From Erythrocercus mccallii (taxonomy: Eukaryota; Chordata; Aves; Passeriformes; Dicruridae): a DNA stretch of 64,000 bases. The DNA lies in the NCBI GenBank assembly GCA_013397435.1, contig VZRG01000350.1, positions 146,929 to 210,928 on the forward strand, written 5' to 3'. Position 1 is the stretch's first letter, and each line of letters opens with the position of its first letter. A model generated the notes under the pieces. That model was not told the DNA's origin, made no database searches, and saw only the letters and a program-made list of their open reading frames with translations. The translations under genes were made by a program, and so were the position numbers. Positions 46,016-59,194 of the stretch are shown here, piece after piece.

Positions 46016-48646
46016 AGAGAGCAGGTGTCTTGTCTTTCTCTTTCCCACTGATCCACGAGTGCCTGTCCAGGAAAAGACCTCTCAAATATTCCCAGATTTT
46101 GCTGAGCGCCAGGATGTTGCCTCCATCACAGTCATTCCTAATGAAATTCAAGTTAAACCTCACTTCAGCACAGACTGATGCAGCTTTGCTCAATATCTGT
46201 ACAACCCCAACAGCTGGATTTGCAGAGAAATGCCATGAAAATCCAGGAAGTGTTGCTTCCTCTACACCTTTCCTGCATGAGTTGGGAACAGCTGCTAAAT
46301 TTCTTTTCTTTTTTTTTTAATATATCACATAGAATCTAGCAAGATCATGCAGAATCGACTTTTTTTTCACAATAATCACTGGATTTTTTATTTCTTTTAC
46401 CTTAAATTAAGGAGGCTGAGCTCTTTCAACATCCCTGATGTTGCCTCCTAGATCAAGACACCACATCAAGAGGATGAAAAAGGGGGGAATATCAATACAG
46501 CTGTTTTCTCATGGAGCCACCACAGGAAATCTGGGATGTTTGTCACCTATGACAGCAGAAATCACTGCCTGGCATCCCTTCTAGACAAAAATTGGAGCTG
46601 TGCTGGCTCAAATCTGCAGTGTGAAATAGGGCCTGGGAGAAAGGAAAACAAGCAGGGGAAGTCTGGTCTGGTGAGGTTATCTTGAATTCCTTGGACCCAG
46701 TGAACTCAGGCAGAGCTGCCTCTCCAGGCACTGGACATATTTAGTACCTGTTTTCCAAAATCAGCATCCCATGGATGTCACAAACCTGGACACCAGCTAT
46801 GTTTGCCATCCAAGAAAGAAAAAGCTCCACTCAGTGGATCCCAGTCATCCTAAACTTTCTAATGTGTTCAGGGCACAGAAGAAAAATCAAATTTTCTGCC
46901 CATTTCCACACTGATGTGGCTTTAGGCATCCACCTTTTTCTGCTTTCATGAAAGTCTCCCCCCAGCTCATGAAGTCGCTGCTTAATCTGGATTTCCTTGC
47001 CATTCTGACTATCAGGAGAAATCAAGGGATTTTGTTTTCCCTCCCTGCTCCGCCCTTTGTCTGCAGCTTTACCTGTTTGCTGAAATCTGAGTGTGATCAC
47101 AGAGTCCAAAGCTGTCAATCCAGCACATTTGCCATGGCAGGAGAAAAACTTGGGGGGAAAAACATAAAAAGGAATAATGAATAATTTTCAAACTAAATGA
47201 AATAAGGAAGCCCTGAAATGCTCAGGCCCTGCCATGAAGGACTTTAATAAAATTCAGAGCTTGTTCCTGTGTTGATGAGGCTTTACCTCTCAGAAAGTAC
47301 AAGATGTCAATCAGGATTTTCTCTGCTGGAAGCAGGAATCCAAATCTCTATGGAAACCAGAAAGAGGTGACAGTGCCTATGGAGAGGTTTTATGCATAGA
47401 TTCCCATCCTCACAGTTTACATTTGCTGGAGATTTTGTTCCCACTGTAGTTCTGGAAAAGATAAAAAATGTTTTATCTTCTTTGGACTGCAGATTCTGAC
47501 GTTGTTCCATCTCCTTCCTCCTCCCTCCTCCACCCTCAGTCAATGAATCCTTTGGTTTAACTTATTTACTGCCACATTAGAAAAAAATTAAATTATTGAT
47601 GTAGGTGAAAAATGAATCCAATGAATCCCCACCACAGAGGATGTCAGATCCTAATGAGGGTTTGCAGCCTCACAGGATGGATTTGAACAGGGAGGCGCAA
47701 GCAGAGGGGATATTTTGAGAGTAGACAGGGGCCCCACTGTATCTCCCACAAATATCTGTGGGAGAACGTGATAAAGGAGTTTTTCACTTCAAAAAGTATC
47801 AGATCCTGACTTCTTGTAAACACAGTTCCAAATTTTCCTGTTAGGCAGCTGATCTCAGAACCCTCCAGCACCTCATCCTGGGCATCCCAGAAGAGCATCC
47901 TGCTCACAGTTCCTTTTCTTGCCAGAAGGCAAGCCAGGAAACAAAACCCTTGGAGCTGCTCTGTGGGTGGGTGGTTTCCCTTTCTCTTTCGTTGCTCAGT
48001 TCCAGCTCTTCAGTGAGACAAAAAGAGAAATTGGTGAGTTATTCAACATCTGAGGAGCTGAAGGGGTGAATTCACCACTGGAGAAGAGTTCAGGATTTGT
48101 GCCTGCCATGGTGGAGCCTGGGGTTTGAAATGGAGTTTGTCTGTACACAGGGTTGAAAGATTAGAGACAGATCTTCAAATTAAAAAGCTCCCACACGGTG
48201 AATATGTGGAGGGCAGAACTGGGGGGTGCCAAGGGAGCACAGAGGGGGCAGAGTGAAGGGTCAAGGGACAGACTTCACAAGCTGGATGGATATAAAAAGC
48301 ATGGTGACGTGGCTGTGACGAGCATGCAGTGAACGTGGAGGTGACAAACCACGAGGACCTTGGCCCTGCTCCTCACAGAGTCATTAAATCCCTGCCAAAA
48401 ACCAACTGCAAATCAACGGGAGCTGTCACTCCTGGGGTGGGGGTTTAATAAATGTCCCTGCAGGAAATGCTGGGAATGGTGTCAGTGCTGAATCCTGCTG
48501 CTTGTTGATCCTTAAACATGATTCACAACCTGTTCCCTGCTGGTGAAGATCTCCCTGTAACTCATCCCATGCCATGGGAAGGGAAGTGGCCACCCACCTA
48601 TTTGCTGTGTTACTGCCTGAAAGTGCCAGAGGTTCAGAGGTTTTCA
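46016..48646. other. Intergenic, nothing recognised
   Basis: No supported gene, RNA or repeat. Confidence 0.55.
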
Positions 48647-49100
48647 TGGAATCACAGAGTTGGAAAGGACCTTGGACACCATCTTGCTCCAACCTTTCTG
48701 CCATGGGGCATCTTCCACTAGACCAGGCTGCTCCAAGCCCTGTCCAACCTGTCCTTGGACACTTCCAGGGATCCAGGGACAGCCACAGCTTCTCTGGGAC
48801 ACCCTGTGCCAGAGCCTCACCACTCTCACAGACAAGAATTCCTTCCCAATATCCCATCCATCCCTGCCCTCTGGCAGTTGGAAGCCATTCCCTGTGTCCT
48901 GTCCCTCCATCCCTTGTCCAAAGTCCCTCTCCAGCTCTCCTGGAGCCCCTTTAGGCCCTCGAAGGTCCTCAGGTCTCTCAGGAACCTTCTGTTCTCCAGG
49001 TGGAACATCCCCAGCTCTCCCAAGCCTGGCTCCAGAGCAGAGGGGCTCCAGCTCTCTGAACATCTCCATGGCCTCCTCTGGACTTGCTCCAACAGATTTT
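48647..49100 (-). mobile_element. CR1 fragment (3' end)
   Basis: TGGAATCACAGAGTTGGAAAGG through CTCCATGGCCTCCTCTGGAC. Confidence 0.9.
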
Positions 49101-51859
49101 GTTCGGGCATATTCAATGGCATTGCCGAGGGAACTCCAGGAAACTCGGTTTCCCTTGGGTAAAATGATACTGTCTCCCTGCTTCATAGGAACATTATTTA
49201 TGGCACACTGCAACTCACAGATCATGTCCTAAACTATTTTTAAAACTCTTCAAGTGGTGGAGACCTCACATTTTCTCAGTTTAGCTCATTTATACCACTG
49301 GCTGGAGAGACCAAGACAGCCCCTTCCTGCTTGCAAAAGCCTTTTCTGTGCTGGAAGTTTCAGAATTTGGGAAATTGGGTTGTAAAAATTGATGTAAAGT
49401 TGCTCCACATTCCTTTCTGTGTCTGACACTCTTAGATACAGGAGGTTCATTTTGGCTCCTTCCCTGTTTGCTAATTAGATTGTTCATGGGACCATGTTCT
49501 GAACAAGGCTGCTCTGATCTAACATGGGGGGTTTTTTTGTGTTGATGTTATTAATACATCAAAAATACTTTCTGCACCCGGAGTTTCTCCTTGCACATCC
49601 CTTTTTTGTCTAATCTGTCCTCCCACTCACCAGTCTTATTTCTCACCCAGTAATTCCCTGTTTTAAACTTCATAAATGTCTCAACTCCACTTGGACCTGT
49701 CCTGTGTCTCCTCAGTAGGTGCTTACCCAGACAGAGTAGCTGCCATGGGCTTGTATTTTGCTGATGGAATATCTGACATCACCATCCATGATTTTGCAGG
49801 GTATTTGTCTATACCCTACAATTAAATCTCTCTGTTGTCATAACTTACACCCTTTTGGGACCTCAGAGATTGAGCTTTTCCCTTTTTGAAACCTGAATTT
49901 CAGTGAGGCAATTCCATCAGTGCAAGGACCACCCCTGAAGACAATTCCCCAGCTTCCACCTGCATCTGTTTCCTGAGAATATTCCTCCATCCATGTCTGT
50001 GCTGGGACTCTTTTCTGAACTCAGCCAAAGCTGAGTTTTTCCAGCCGATACATTTTCGAACGGCAACGCAGAGAGATTCCTGGTGGGGGTGAGCTCAGAT
50101 CTGTGCTTAGGGAATTACCTGTACCCCAGGATATGTGTGAAAAAAAGCGGGAGCCAAACTGTCCCTCAGGCAGGACACTGCTGAGTGTGCAAGGGACATG
50201 AATGGCTTGGGGAGCTAAATGAGATCCGAGCACTTCCATGGCTGCTGTTGCTACGGAGACGATTCCTTGGCATCTGCATAACGAGCACTCCCCTACCATT
50301 AACTCCGGGGGAAATGAGGCTCCCAGGTACCAAAGTGATGAGCAGACAGAAAGACAGAGCCCGAATTTTAACAGGGAAAACACCCTCAGAGGCTTCAGCA
50401 ACCAAACAAATCCAACGCTCTTCACACATGCGTGGGATTGAGGAGGGGTTTCCACACCAGTGCTGTTCTCTTGTGATGGAGCCTCTGAGCCTCCAAATGC
50501 AGAATGAGGATGGTGAAGAGAGATCTGAACCACGTTTTTTCTTTTTTTCTGCATGCAGTGAATATATAGGTCAGGAGATGAGATTCTCTGCATTTGGGTG
50601 GAGTTTGTGTTTTCTACTCTTCCCAGCAAGAATTCTCTGTCGTGAGCTATTTGGGGGACTAAGAAAGAGGAAGCACAGAATTATCAAATAGTTTGGAATG
50701 GAAGAGATCTTAAAGATTGTTCACCTCCCCTGCAAAGGGACACTTTCCACCAGACTAGGTTGCTCAGAGGCCCATCCAACCTGGCATTGATAGGAAAGGT
50801 TTCCACAAATTTATCCAGAACATTACCTACATCAAGCGAAATATCCACACTCTGTGAAATGGGCTTTGAATCCAGGCCCTGTCCCTTCATCCCTGCAAGG
50901 AAGAGGTAATTCCACATGTGCCACAGGAGTGGGACTGGCTCAGGACTTCAGGGGATGTAGGACAGGAACGGCTGGAGCAGCTGGAGGAGATGGAGCAACA
51001 TGACTGTAAAAAATTTAGAAATTCAGACCTGGAATTTGCCCTCAGGGGGTTCTCAGATCTTGGAGAACCCATTTCTGTAAGATGTTTCCAAGAGGGTCAC
51101 AGCCCTGGTGTCCTTTGAGTTGTCTTTTCTTGCTTTCCTGCTGTGCCTGGCCTTTGGGCCAGCTCCAGAATATTCTGGAAAAGTGGCTATCATGGTTAAC
51201 AGTCCGTTCCATAGATTTTTTTTCCCCTTATCTGGAGTGACATGCTGAACATTTTTAAATGTCTCTAATAAGTGAATCCAAAGCTGCCCTTTGAGAGAGA
51301 AGAGAGAACTTTGAAATCCCTGATGTCTGTGTTTATCTTTTTCTTGGTTTGGGATTTTTCAGGGGAAAACAAGGCATTGTTCTGCAGCTCCAGTCTGCCT
51401 TAGCTCCCATTTTTAATCAAAGAGATCCATTCTTTCACCTCTAATTATCTGCAATAGTGGCTTAATTTGCATTGTGCCCTTTTCCTGAATTGACACAATA
51501 AAAACATTTTCTCATTATTTCCCTGACTTTATTCCCTATCATTAATGCTGCCAGGATGACTCAGCTCTAGACAAGGATTTTTGTCTGAGAACCTCAGGTT
51601 TCCTGTCAGTCCCTGAACCTTTCAGCTGCCTGTTTGGCATGATTAAAGATGCTGCTTTGTTGACCTGTTAATCACACACTTTTCCCAGTGCTGGACCTCT
51701 GGGATGCTTTTCAAACTGGGAAAATGATGCTGAGGAGTCTCTGACTGATTATTAACTGCTCACAGTGATGCTTCCAGAGCTGTTTTTGTTCCACTCACAG
51801 GTGCCTAGGCTGGCACTTCCAACCCTCCCACCCTCAACCTGCTCTCCTCCAAGACACAA
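49101..51859. other. Intergenic with one diverged CR1
   Basis: Only the CR1 at 50680-50805 is supported. About 50.03-50.45 kb has slightly more CpG and an RFX-like motif at 50247-50260. Confidence 0.5.
50680..50805 (-). mobile_element. CR1 fragment (3' end)
   Basis: GAATTATCAAATAGTTTGG through CCCATCCAACCTGGCATTG. It is more diverged than the others. Confidence 0.8.
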
Positions 51860-52215
51860 AATCATGGAATGGTTTGGGCTGAGAGAGACCATCAAGATTT
51901 TCTCATTCCATGCCCTGCCAAACTTTCCACTATCCCAGGGTGCTCCAAGCCTCATCCAACCTGGCCTTGGACACTGCCAGGGATCCAGGGGCAGCCACAG
52001 CTTCTCTGGGAATTCCATTCCAGGGTCTCACCACCTTCACAGACAAGATTTTTTTCCCAAAATCCTATCTAACCGTTCCCTGTGTCCTGTCCCTCCATCC
52101 CTTGTCCCAAGTCCCTCTCCAGCTCTCCTGGAGCTCCTTTAGACATTGGAAGGGGCTCTGAGGTCTCTCTGGAGCCTTCTCTTCTCCAAGTGAGCATTCA
52201 CAGCTCTCCCAGCAT
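51860..52215 (-). mobile_element. CR1 fragment (3' end)
   Basis: AATCATGGAATGGTTTGGGC through CTTCTCTTCTCC. It has a small internal deletion around 52073. Confidence 0.88.
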
Positions 52216-53539
52216 GGCTCCACAGGAGAGTGGATGTTTTCCTTGCCACACAACCCCGATCCAGGTGTGGCTGCAGCATAACAAACACTTATTTCTGGCA
52301 GGGATTGTCTGGGATAATCTAAAACTCTTTCCCCCATCCCTTTAAAACAAACCAGCTCAACTCTCAACTCCAGCTTGGAGTTTTACAGACTCCTAATAAA
52401 ACCTTCCTGAATATCATCCCAGGCTGGAGCTTCCCATTCTGTCTCTGAGGTTTTCTTTGCTGCAGCAGCTTTTATCTTGTCTGTTCCTTTGAAATTCCCC
52501 GTCTGCTACCTGTTCCCAGCTTGCTCTTGGCCTCACATATGTGAAGCTTAAAAACTTTCCCTCACAGCTCCTGCCTGTTTACTGCAGTATTAAAAAGAAA
52601 TAATAAAAAAAAACCCAAGCCAGGCAAAAATTATGATTAATGACCTCATGCAAAGACAGATCAGCCATCCACAACCTGTATCAGCACCATGGCTGAGCCC
52701 TCCCAGTTCTCTTTTTTCCTTCTTTTGTGTGTGTGTTGCCTTTTTTTGCTTTTCTTTCTTAAATGGCTCCAGAGGTCCATCATTATATTCTGAAACTCTC
52801 CCTTCCCCTGGGAGGGATGGAGCTTGTCAAAATGACAAAAGGAGAAAAGAGGCAGCAGTAGTTCAGCTCTGCTAATGGAAAAGCATCTCTGGATGTAATT
52901 AGGAATGTGAACGTGGAACAAGGGCAGCAGGAGAGGGAAGGGGTAAAGATACCAGGATACTCCTTCAGGGGGATAAAGGGGCCTTGCCATAGTCATAAAA
53001 AATCCAAATGTGGTTTTTGTCCTCTCAGAGCCACTCGCCGAAAAGGACAAAGCCAAACCCAGGCAGGGAGAGCCCCATGGACGGCCTCAAGTTGAACATT
53101 CCCCAGCAAAAGAGCAGCAACAACAGCTGGTAGTGGACGTCATCTGACAGCCTTGGCCACCGCCAGGCCAAGATCCAGGGCCAGCATTTCTGGTTTTTCT
53201 CCCAGTTTTTCCTTCTCCTCCAGCGGGCAGGAGAAAGAGCAGCCTGGGAGCAGATGGAACTCCAGAGGGAGCAGGCGAAGCTTCCCTGAGGACAAGGACA
53301 CATATGGGGCATTGCAGTAGGAGCTGAGGGAAGAGCCTGGAGGGGTTCCCTCAGGAACCCTCAGGAAAATCCCTTTGCTCCCTGGGTCTCCATTTCCTCC
53401 CCTGGTTTTGTCTGTACAAGTTCTGTAGGGTGAAGAGGCTTTTTCATTGCTCAACTCTTGATCCTACAGAGCCTCAGTTCTGTTCTGGGCCATGGGATGG
53501 TCCTGGAACATCAGGAGCAGCTCTTCCTGTCCAGAAGTG

Positions 53540-53800
53540 GGAGGAATTTCTTCCCAATATCTCGTCTAACCCTGCCCTCTGACACTTTAAAGCCATTCCC
53601 TCTTGTCCTGTCACTCCATGCCTTCGTCCAAAGTCCTTCTCCAGCTCTCTTGGAGCCCCTTCAGGCACTGGAAGGGGCTCTGAGGTCTCCCTGGAGCCTT
53701 CCCTTCTCCAGGCTGAGCAGCCCAAACCTTTCTCAAGATTTTCTCACAAGAGAGGAGCTCCAGGTCTCAAATAATTTTCGTGGTCCTCCTCTGGAACCGC
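53540..53800 (-). mobile_element. CR1 fragment (internal 3' UTR part)
   Basis: AATTTCTTCCCAATATCTCG through GGTCCTCCTCTGGAAC. It lacks the 3' tip. Confidence 0.85.
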
Positions 53801-53844
53801 TCCCATGAGCCCACAGAAACCAGAGCTCAGCCTGCCACAGTTAC

Positions 53845-54068
53845 AGAGCACAGGTTTAGGTGGGAAATTGGGAAGAACTCTTCCCTGTGAGGGTGGGGAG
53901 GCCCTGGAATGGAATTCCCAGAGAATCTGTGGCTGCCTCATCCCTGGAAGTGTCCAAGGCCAGGTTGGATGGAGCTTGGAGCAACCTGGGACAGTGGAAG
54001 TTGTCCCTGCCCATGGCAGGGGTGGGACTGGATGAACTTTAAGGTCCCTTCCAACCCAACCAATTCCA
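53845..54068 (+). mobile_element. CR1 fragment (3' end)
   Basis: GGTTTAGGTGGGAAATTGGG through CCAACCAATTCCATA. It faces the previous fragment and is nearly identical to 57480-57595. Confidence 0.88.
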
Positions 54069-56129
54069 TATTTCCATTGGTTTTAAGGTGACTTCAATGG
54101 AGAAGACAAGAAAGTTAGGAAGAAGCTCCTATATTATCTCCTTTTCTTAGTCATCTCCTCTGGAGAAAAATAAAAATTGCAGCACAAATGTACCTGGTTC
54201 TGCCTGCAGATCTGGATTAAATCAGGATGCAGTTTATAGATAATAAAATCTTGTTCAGCAGCCAGCTCCAGCACGGTTAATATGACATCAAAAGGATCCT
54301 GTTTTGCAAATGGATTTTCAATTTCAGGCTGGACAAAAAAAGGCCATGGGAGCTCTGAAATCAAGCAGCAACCAGGAGGCAGAAACTCATCTGTTGTAAT
54401 CCAGAATATTATTTTTGGCTGAATCCTACATGAAAATTGAGTCTCGATGGTGCTTTCTGAGTGTTATTCTGAGTTTTATGCATTTTTTAATATTTATTCT
54501 CTGCCTCCTCCTTTCAGGAAAGTCATCCACACAGCAGAGTGGAAAGGTACTTAACCTTGATCCAAATGTTTTGGAGACAGTTGATATCCCCACTTATGAA
54601 ACTGGATTTGATTTTTGCAAATTGAAAAAAAAAAATCTGCCTAAGGGTAAGGTTTGTATTCAAGGAGAGAAAAGAATGGGAATCTTTCCCTGGAGTTTTC
54701 CACTGCATGTTTTTCTTGAGGAGGAAGAACAGTCAACGTGTAAATGCATTAATTAGATAAATAAGGACAGGAATTGTACAGGCTGTTCCAGGCTGGAGAG
54801 AGACATTCTTGAGGAGAGAAAAATACATTTTGTGCTAATAATTTGTGTATCAGGGTTGTGTATCAGTATCCAGCACACAGTTCCAGCTGGGATCTTATAC
54901 ATAGGAAGGGATAGGGATTGCTTGGAAAATGAAAGTTAAAAAAAAAAATTTAAAAATATAGTAGTAACAATAACCATAAATTATTTTAGCCACCTTAAAT
55001 TTGTCGTATCTCAGAAGAAAAAAATAATTAAACCTGTTTCCAACCTGAAATTTAGATTTTTTTTTTCCTCCCTAAAAAATAGTTTGATTATTTTTCTCTG
55101 CCATGTAAACTCCACCATTTTTTGCCAATTTAAACCACTGAGTTTCCCAGAATCCAGCTCTAAAACTGGATTTGATTTTAGATTTGGTGATTTGGTCATA
55201 GTCACCAGCACTTCACATAACATTTTTCACTCCAAACTGAGGACTGAGCATGAGCTCAGCTGGCAGTTACACAAAAGAGTCCCTGAACTCTGATATTCCC
55301 AGAAAAATGTTCTGTGCTGATTCCAGAGAATCACCACCTTCCTGACTGGTAAATGCAGGATAACACAATATCCTGAGTATTTGACATGGCATTTGACACC
55401 TGAATCAGCTGCTGTTCTCCACTGACTTTAAAAGAGTATTTATGAAAATAAACAGCTAAAGCTCACCTGAACCCTATAATTCAATAAAGGTAAATTCCTA
55501 CCCTGTAGGGCTGAATCAGGGTGTTGGCATAACACGAGAATTCCCACACAACCAACCAACCAACCAACAACAACAAAAAAAATCCCCAAAGCACAGAAAA
55601 AAAAGAAGAAAAGGTGGTGCTGACTTGCATTTTAGGAAAAAAGAGGTAATTTGTGTCATCTGCACTAACAGGAGTCTTGCTGAAGGGCAGGGTCAGTTTG
55701 AAGTGGTTCATCCAAAAGATTTTTACAGGTCATGGGCTTCATATATGAACTGTTTTTATCCAGATCCAGGACAGTGAAAAGCTAGAAAAGACTTTCCAAC
55801 TTCATAACAGCCTCTCCTGACTTCTGCAAATTGTAGCCTGACTTACTTCATGGGACAGGTTATTAAATTCTCTCAGCAGTTCCTATATCTGCCCGACAGC
55901 CAGAGCTTTGGCAATAATTCTCTTTTTAAATACTCCCAGCCTTTTCAGAAAGATCCAGCTGATAGAAAAGGGAATCTATTCCCATGGTTATTTATCCTAA
56001 TAACCCAAGTTTGTACTGTATTTTTAGTTTGGTAATACTGCAGGTCCTGGATTTGGATCTGACTTCATGCAACAAAGGAAAAATCACCCAAACCATTCAG
56101 TTGCTCTAGATGGATTTTACTCAAGTTGT
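54069..56129. other. AT-rich intergenic DNA
   Basis: Noticeably AT-richer than the rest, with the CAAC microsatellite. An acceptor-like CTCCTCCTTTCAG ends near 54518, but no exon can be supported. Confidence 0.5.
55549..55575 (+). repeat. (CAAC)n microsatellite
   Basis: About five tetramer copies followed by CAA repeats. Confidence 0.85.
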
Positions 56130-56345
56130 AGGTTCACAGACTCATTTAGGTTGGAAAATACCTTTAAGATCATCGAGTCCAAACACTAACCCATGTTCCC
56201 AAGTGCCACATCTCCAAGCCTTCCAAATCCCTCTGGGGGTGGTGACTCCAAAATTCCCTGGGCAGCCTGTTCCAGTTTTTGACAAACCTCTTGATGAAGA
56301 AATTTTTTCTAACATCCAACCTAAATCTCCCTGGCACAACTTGAG
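56130..56345 (-). mobile_element. CR1-like fragment, older subfamily
   Basis: TTCACAGACTCATTTAGGTTGG and the CATCGAGTCCAAACACTAACCC block belong to a subfamily distinct from most CR1 copies here. Confidence 0.75.
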
Positions 56346-56404
56346 GCTTCTTCCCCTTATTCAGTTTAGCATTAAATTATAGAGAATTGTCCAGTGTCCC
56401 AACA

Positions 56405-56640
56405 CCACCTTGGAGTGGAAAGGGACCTTCCTTATATCCAATCTAAAACTGTTCCCTGTCAATTTGAAGCCATTTCCTCTTCTCACTCCGTGCTCCATCT
56501 TCCTTATAGGTTCTGTTCAGGTACTGGAAGGCTGTAATGAGGCCACCCCAAAACCTTCCCTTCTCCAGGCTGCTCAATTCCAATTCTTTCATTTTTTCCT
56601 CACAGCAGAGCTGCTCCATCCCTCTGATCAATTGGGCAGC
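56405..56640 (-). mobile_element. CR1 fragment (internal 3' UTR part)
   Basis: CTTATATCCAATCTAAAACTG through CTGATCAATTGGGC. Confidence 0.75.
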
Positions 56641-57344
56641 AGTTTGTGCCTCCAGTTTCCGGGATAATGCAGGTGGGATGTCACTCCCGAGCTGGATCCC
56701 TCCCTCACTAAATGGGATGTGAAGGAGCCTCTCCTGGATGTTCCAGAGCCCAAATCCTGCAGAGTCTGACACCACCTAAACTTTGTTTTTTAATTGCTTT
56801 GTGTGCTGTCTGCCAGTCCAGGACATCCTGGGTGTGCTCAGCTGAATCGCGGCTCTTCCCCAGAGCTGCTCCCCTGTGTACCAGCCCTGCCACCTCTCAT
56901 TAACACCTTCCCAAAGGTAATCCAGGCAGACACAGCCATCCCGGTGCAGCCCAACATGGGTCATTTCCATGGAACAGCAGGATTCATTAGGAATGAGCAC
57001 TGGAGAAATCCGCAGCGGGCGGACGATAGAGAAGTAAATGGGGAGAGACTTCAGAGAACACCTCATGCATCTCTAATGGGTTTGCTTGCCAAAAGGAATG
57101 ACAGCTTTGATGGAATCGTGCTTTTTTTTTCCCCCCCGTTGGAACAGTGAGTCCCAGACTCTGAGCACAGCACAGCTCCTTCCACGGGCTCTGAAAAGGA
57201 GATGAAAGCAAATTGTTAATCAATCGTGGGTTAGCAAAGGCGCCTTGCTGAGGTGGCACCAGGCTCTGATGTTCCTCTGGACTTTCCAGACTGAAAGTTT
57301 GTCTTTTAAAGAGGCAGCAAGAAACGGGAGCTGACTCTTCACTC

Positions 57345-57985
57345 TGCTTGTGAGAGCCTGCCTGGAGCACTGTGTCCAGTGCTGAGATCCCCATCAGAAG
57401 GACATGGAGCTGCTGGAGCGAGTCCAGAGGAGACCACGGAGATTTCTGCAGCACCTGGAGCCCCTCTGCTCTGGAGCCAGGTTTAGGTGGGAAATTGGGA
57501 AGAATTCTTCTCTGTGAGGGTGGGGAGGCCCTGGAATGGAATTCCCAGAGAAGCTGTGGCTGCCTCATCCCTGGAAGTGTCCAAGGCCAGGCTGGGAGAG
57601 CTGGGAATGTCCAGCCTGGAGAAGGGAAGGCTCCAGGGAGACTTCAGAGCCTCTTCCAGTGCCTAAAGAGACTCCAAGAGAGCTGGACAGGGAATTTAGG
57701 AAAGTATCTGGAGTGCTAGGACAAAGATGAGTAATTTTGAACTGATGGAAGGTAGGTTTAGATGTGATATTAGGAAAAAAAATCTTCCCTGTGAGGTGGG
57801 AAGGCCCTGGCAGAGGTTTCCCAGCGAAGCTGTGGCTGCTCCATACCTGGAAGTGCTCAAGGGCAGGTTGAATGGGGCTTGGAGCAACCTGGGATAGTGG
57901 AGGGTGTCCCTGCCCATGGCAGTGGCTGGAATGAGATCGTCTTGAAGGTCTCTCCCATTCCAAACCATTCCACGACCCTTTGATT
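57345..57985 (+). mobile_element. CR1 fragment, chimeric
   Basis: A sense copy from GTGAGAGCCTGCCTGGAGC to ACCCTTTGATTC. An extra piece of CR1 3' sequence (about 57480-57590) is embedded between two CCAGG motifs, ahead of the element's own 3' region (from about 57727). Confidence 0.85.
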
Positions 57986-59194
57986 CTGACAGGGAGCCCA
58001 CAGCTGCTTGTGGAGGAAGTTTCTCCAGTTATAGCCAAGCTCAAGTCCAAAGTTCCTGTGTTGCTTTTAAAAAATGATAAGGAAAGAGGAAATGATATAT
58101 TTATAAAATCTAAGAGTTCCTCTGGATAATTCTGTATTCTTTAAATTTACCCACTGGAAAGTATCAAGGAAACCTCTGCTCTGGAGAGACAAGGATCCAA
58201 AACTAACCAGGCTAATGAGGTCAAGTCAATAAAGACATGGAAAAATTTGAAATTCTTTATCTATAATTCATTGGGGTCACGCCATCCTGCCGGGTCCTTG
58301 GACAAAGATGTGGCCCCAGGTGGGATTTCCTTGCCCTATTTTAGGTCCTTTTGGGATCGTTTCTGGGCAATTGGGCTCTGGGTTGCAGGGATGTAGGAGT
58401 TGGAGGGTTTGTAGTTATTTTTTAGCACGAGGCTGGGGTAGAGGGTTTCTTCTTAGGCAGCTAATGACTGTCTGGGGACATTTTAAAGTGTCTGTGTGGC
58501 CTGAAAAGGGACCCAACAGCTCTGAAACGGCTTTATCAGGCAGGAGTAACCCAAAAAACTAACGCTGCTACTTCTCATTAAAATGAGCCCCTTGAATGCA
58601 AGTAAAGGGTGCATCAACCCCTCCGGCAAGGCCAAGGGGCTGCCCGGGCATCAGCTGCACTCAATGCCCACACCAAACTCTCATTTAAATCTCCAGCAGG
58701 CATTTTGCAACTCTCTCTCCCAGCTATCCTGCCCAAACCTGGGATTTCGCTTGTTATTCTTGATTTTCCTATTCAGAAGACAATGCTCAGAGCTGTTTCT
58801 CTGTCTTTGCTTTGAAGGACACAGTGACTAAATTCCTGACCTCCAAGATATTCTCCTGCCTCCAACTGCTTTGTTGACTCACCAGCATGTCAGGATCTCA
58901 CAGCTTTTTGGGTATCTGAGGCTGCAGGACACCCACACTTGACTATTTGCTTTTTTTCAGTGCTAACACGATGAGATGGACTCTAGGAAATGATAATTTC
59001 TATCTTCAGGTTTGTACAGAGCTAAAATCTCCTCCTGGGTCTGCACGAGGAACAGGGTGCCTACACAGAGGAACAGGGCATCCTTTTTTCATGTTTGCAG
59101 ATTGCTTTGAGTTGTCTGACTGTAATATATGTCTTGAGAAGCAAAGAGGCAGCCTTGGATGAATTTAACTACTTGGGAATAGGGAGAAAAACAG
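57986..59194. other. Intergenic, nothing recognised
   Basis: No supported feature. Confidence 0.55.

Noticed and set aside
48660..49232. 190-codon frame as a gene
   Set aside because: It lies across an antisense CR1 3' region. The translation repeats motifs seen in every CR1 copy here.
50247..50260. RFX X-box match (GTTGCT, two bases, GGAGAC)
   Set aside because: It fits the degenerate consensus, but that consensus is expected dozens of times by chance in 64 kb and no gene start is nearby.
54415..54756. 113-codon frame with a hydrophobic N-terminal stretch as a small secreted or membrane protein
   Set aside because: The DNA is AT-rich and the hydrophobic run follows a splice-acceptor-like pyrimidine tract. 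No family or conserved cysteine pattern (for example LY6/PSCA, known ARC neighbours in mammals) is visible.
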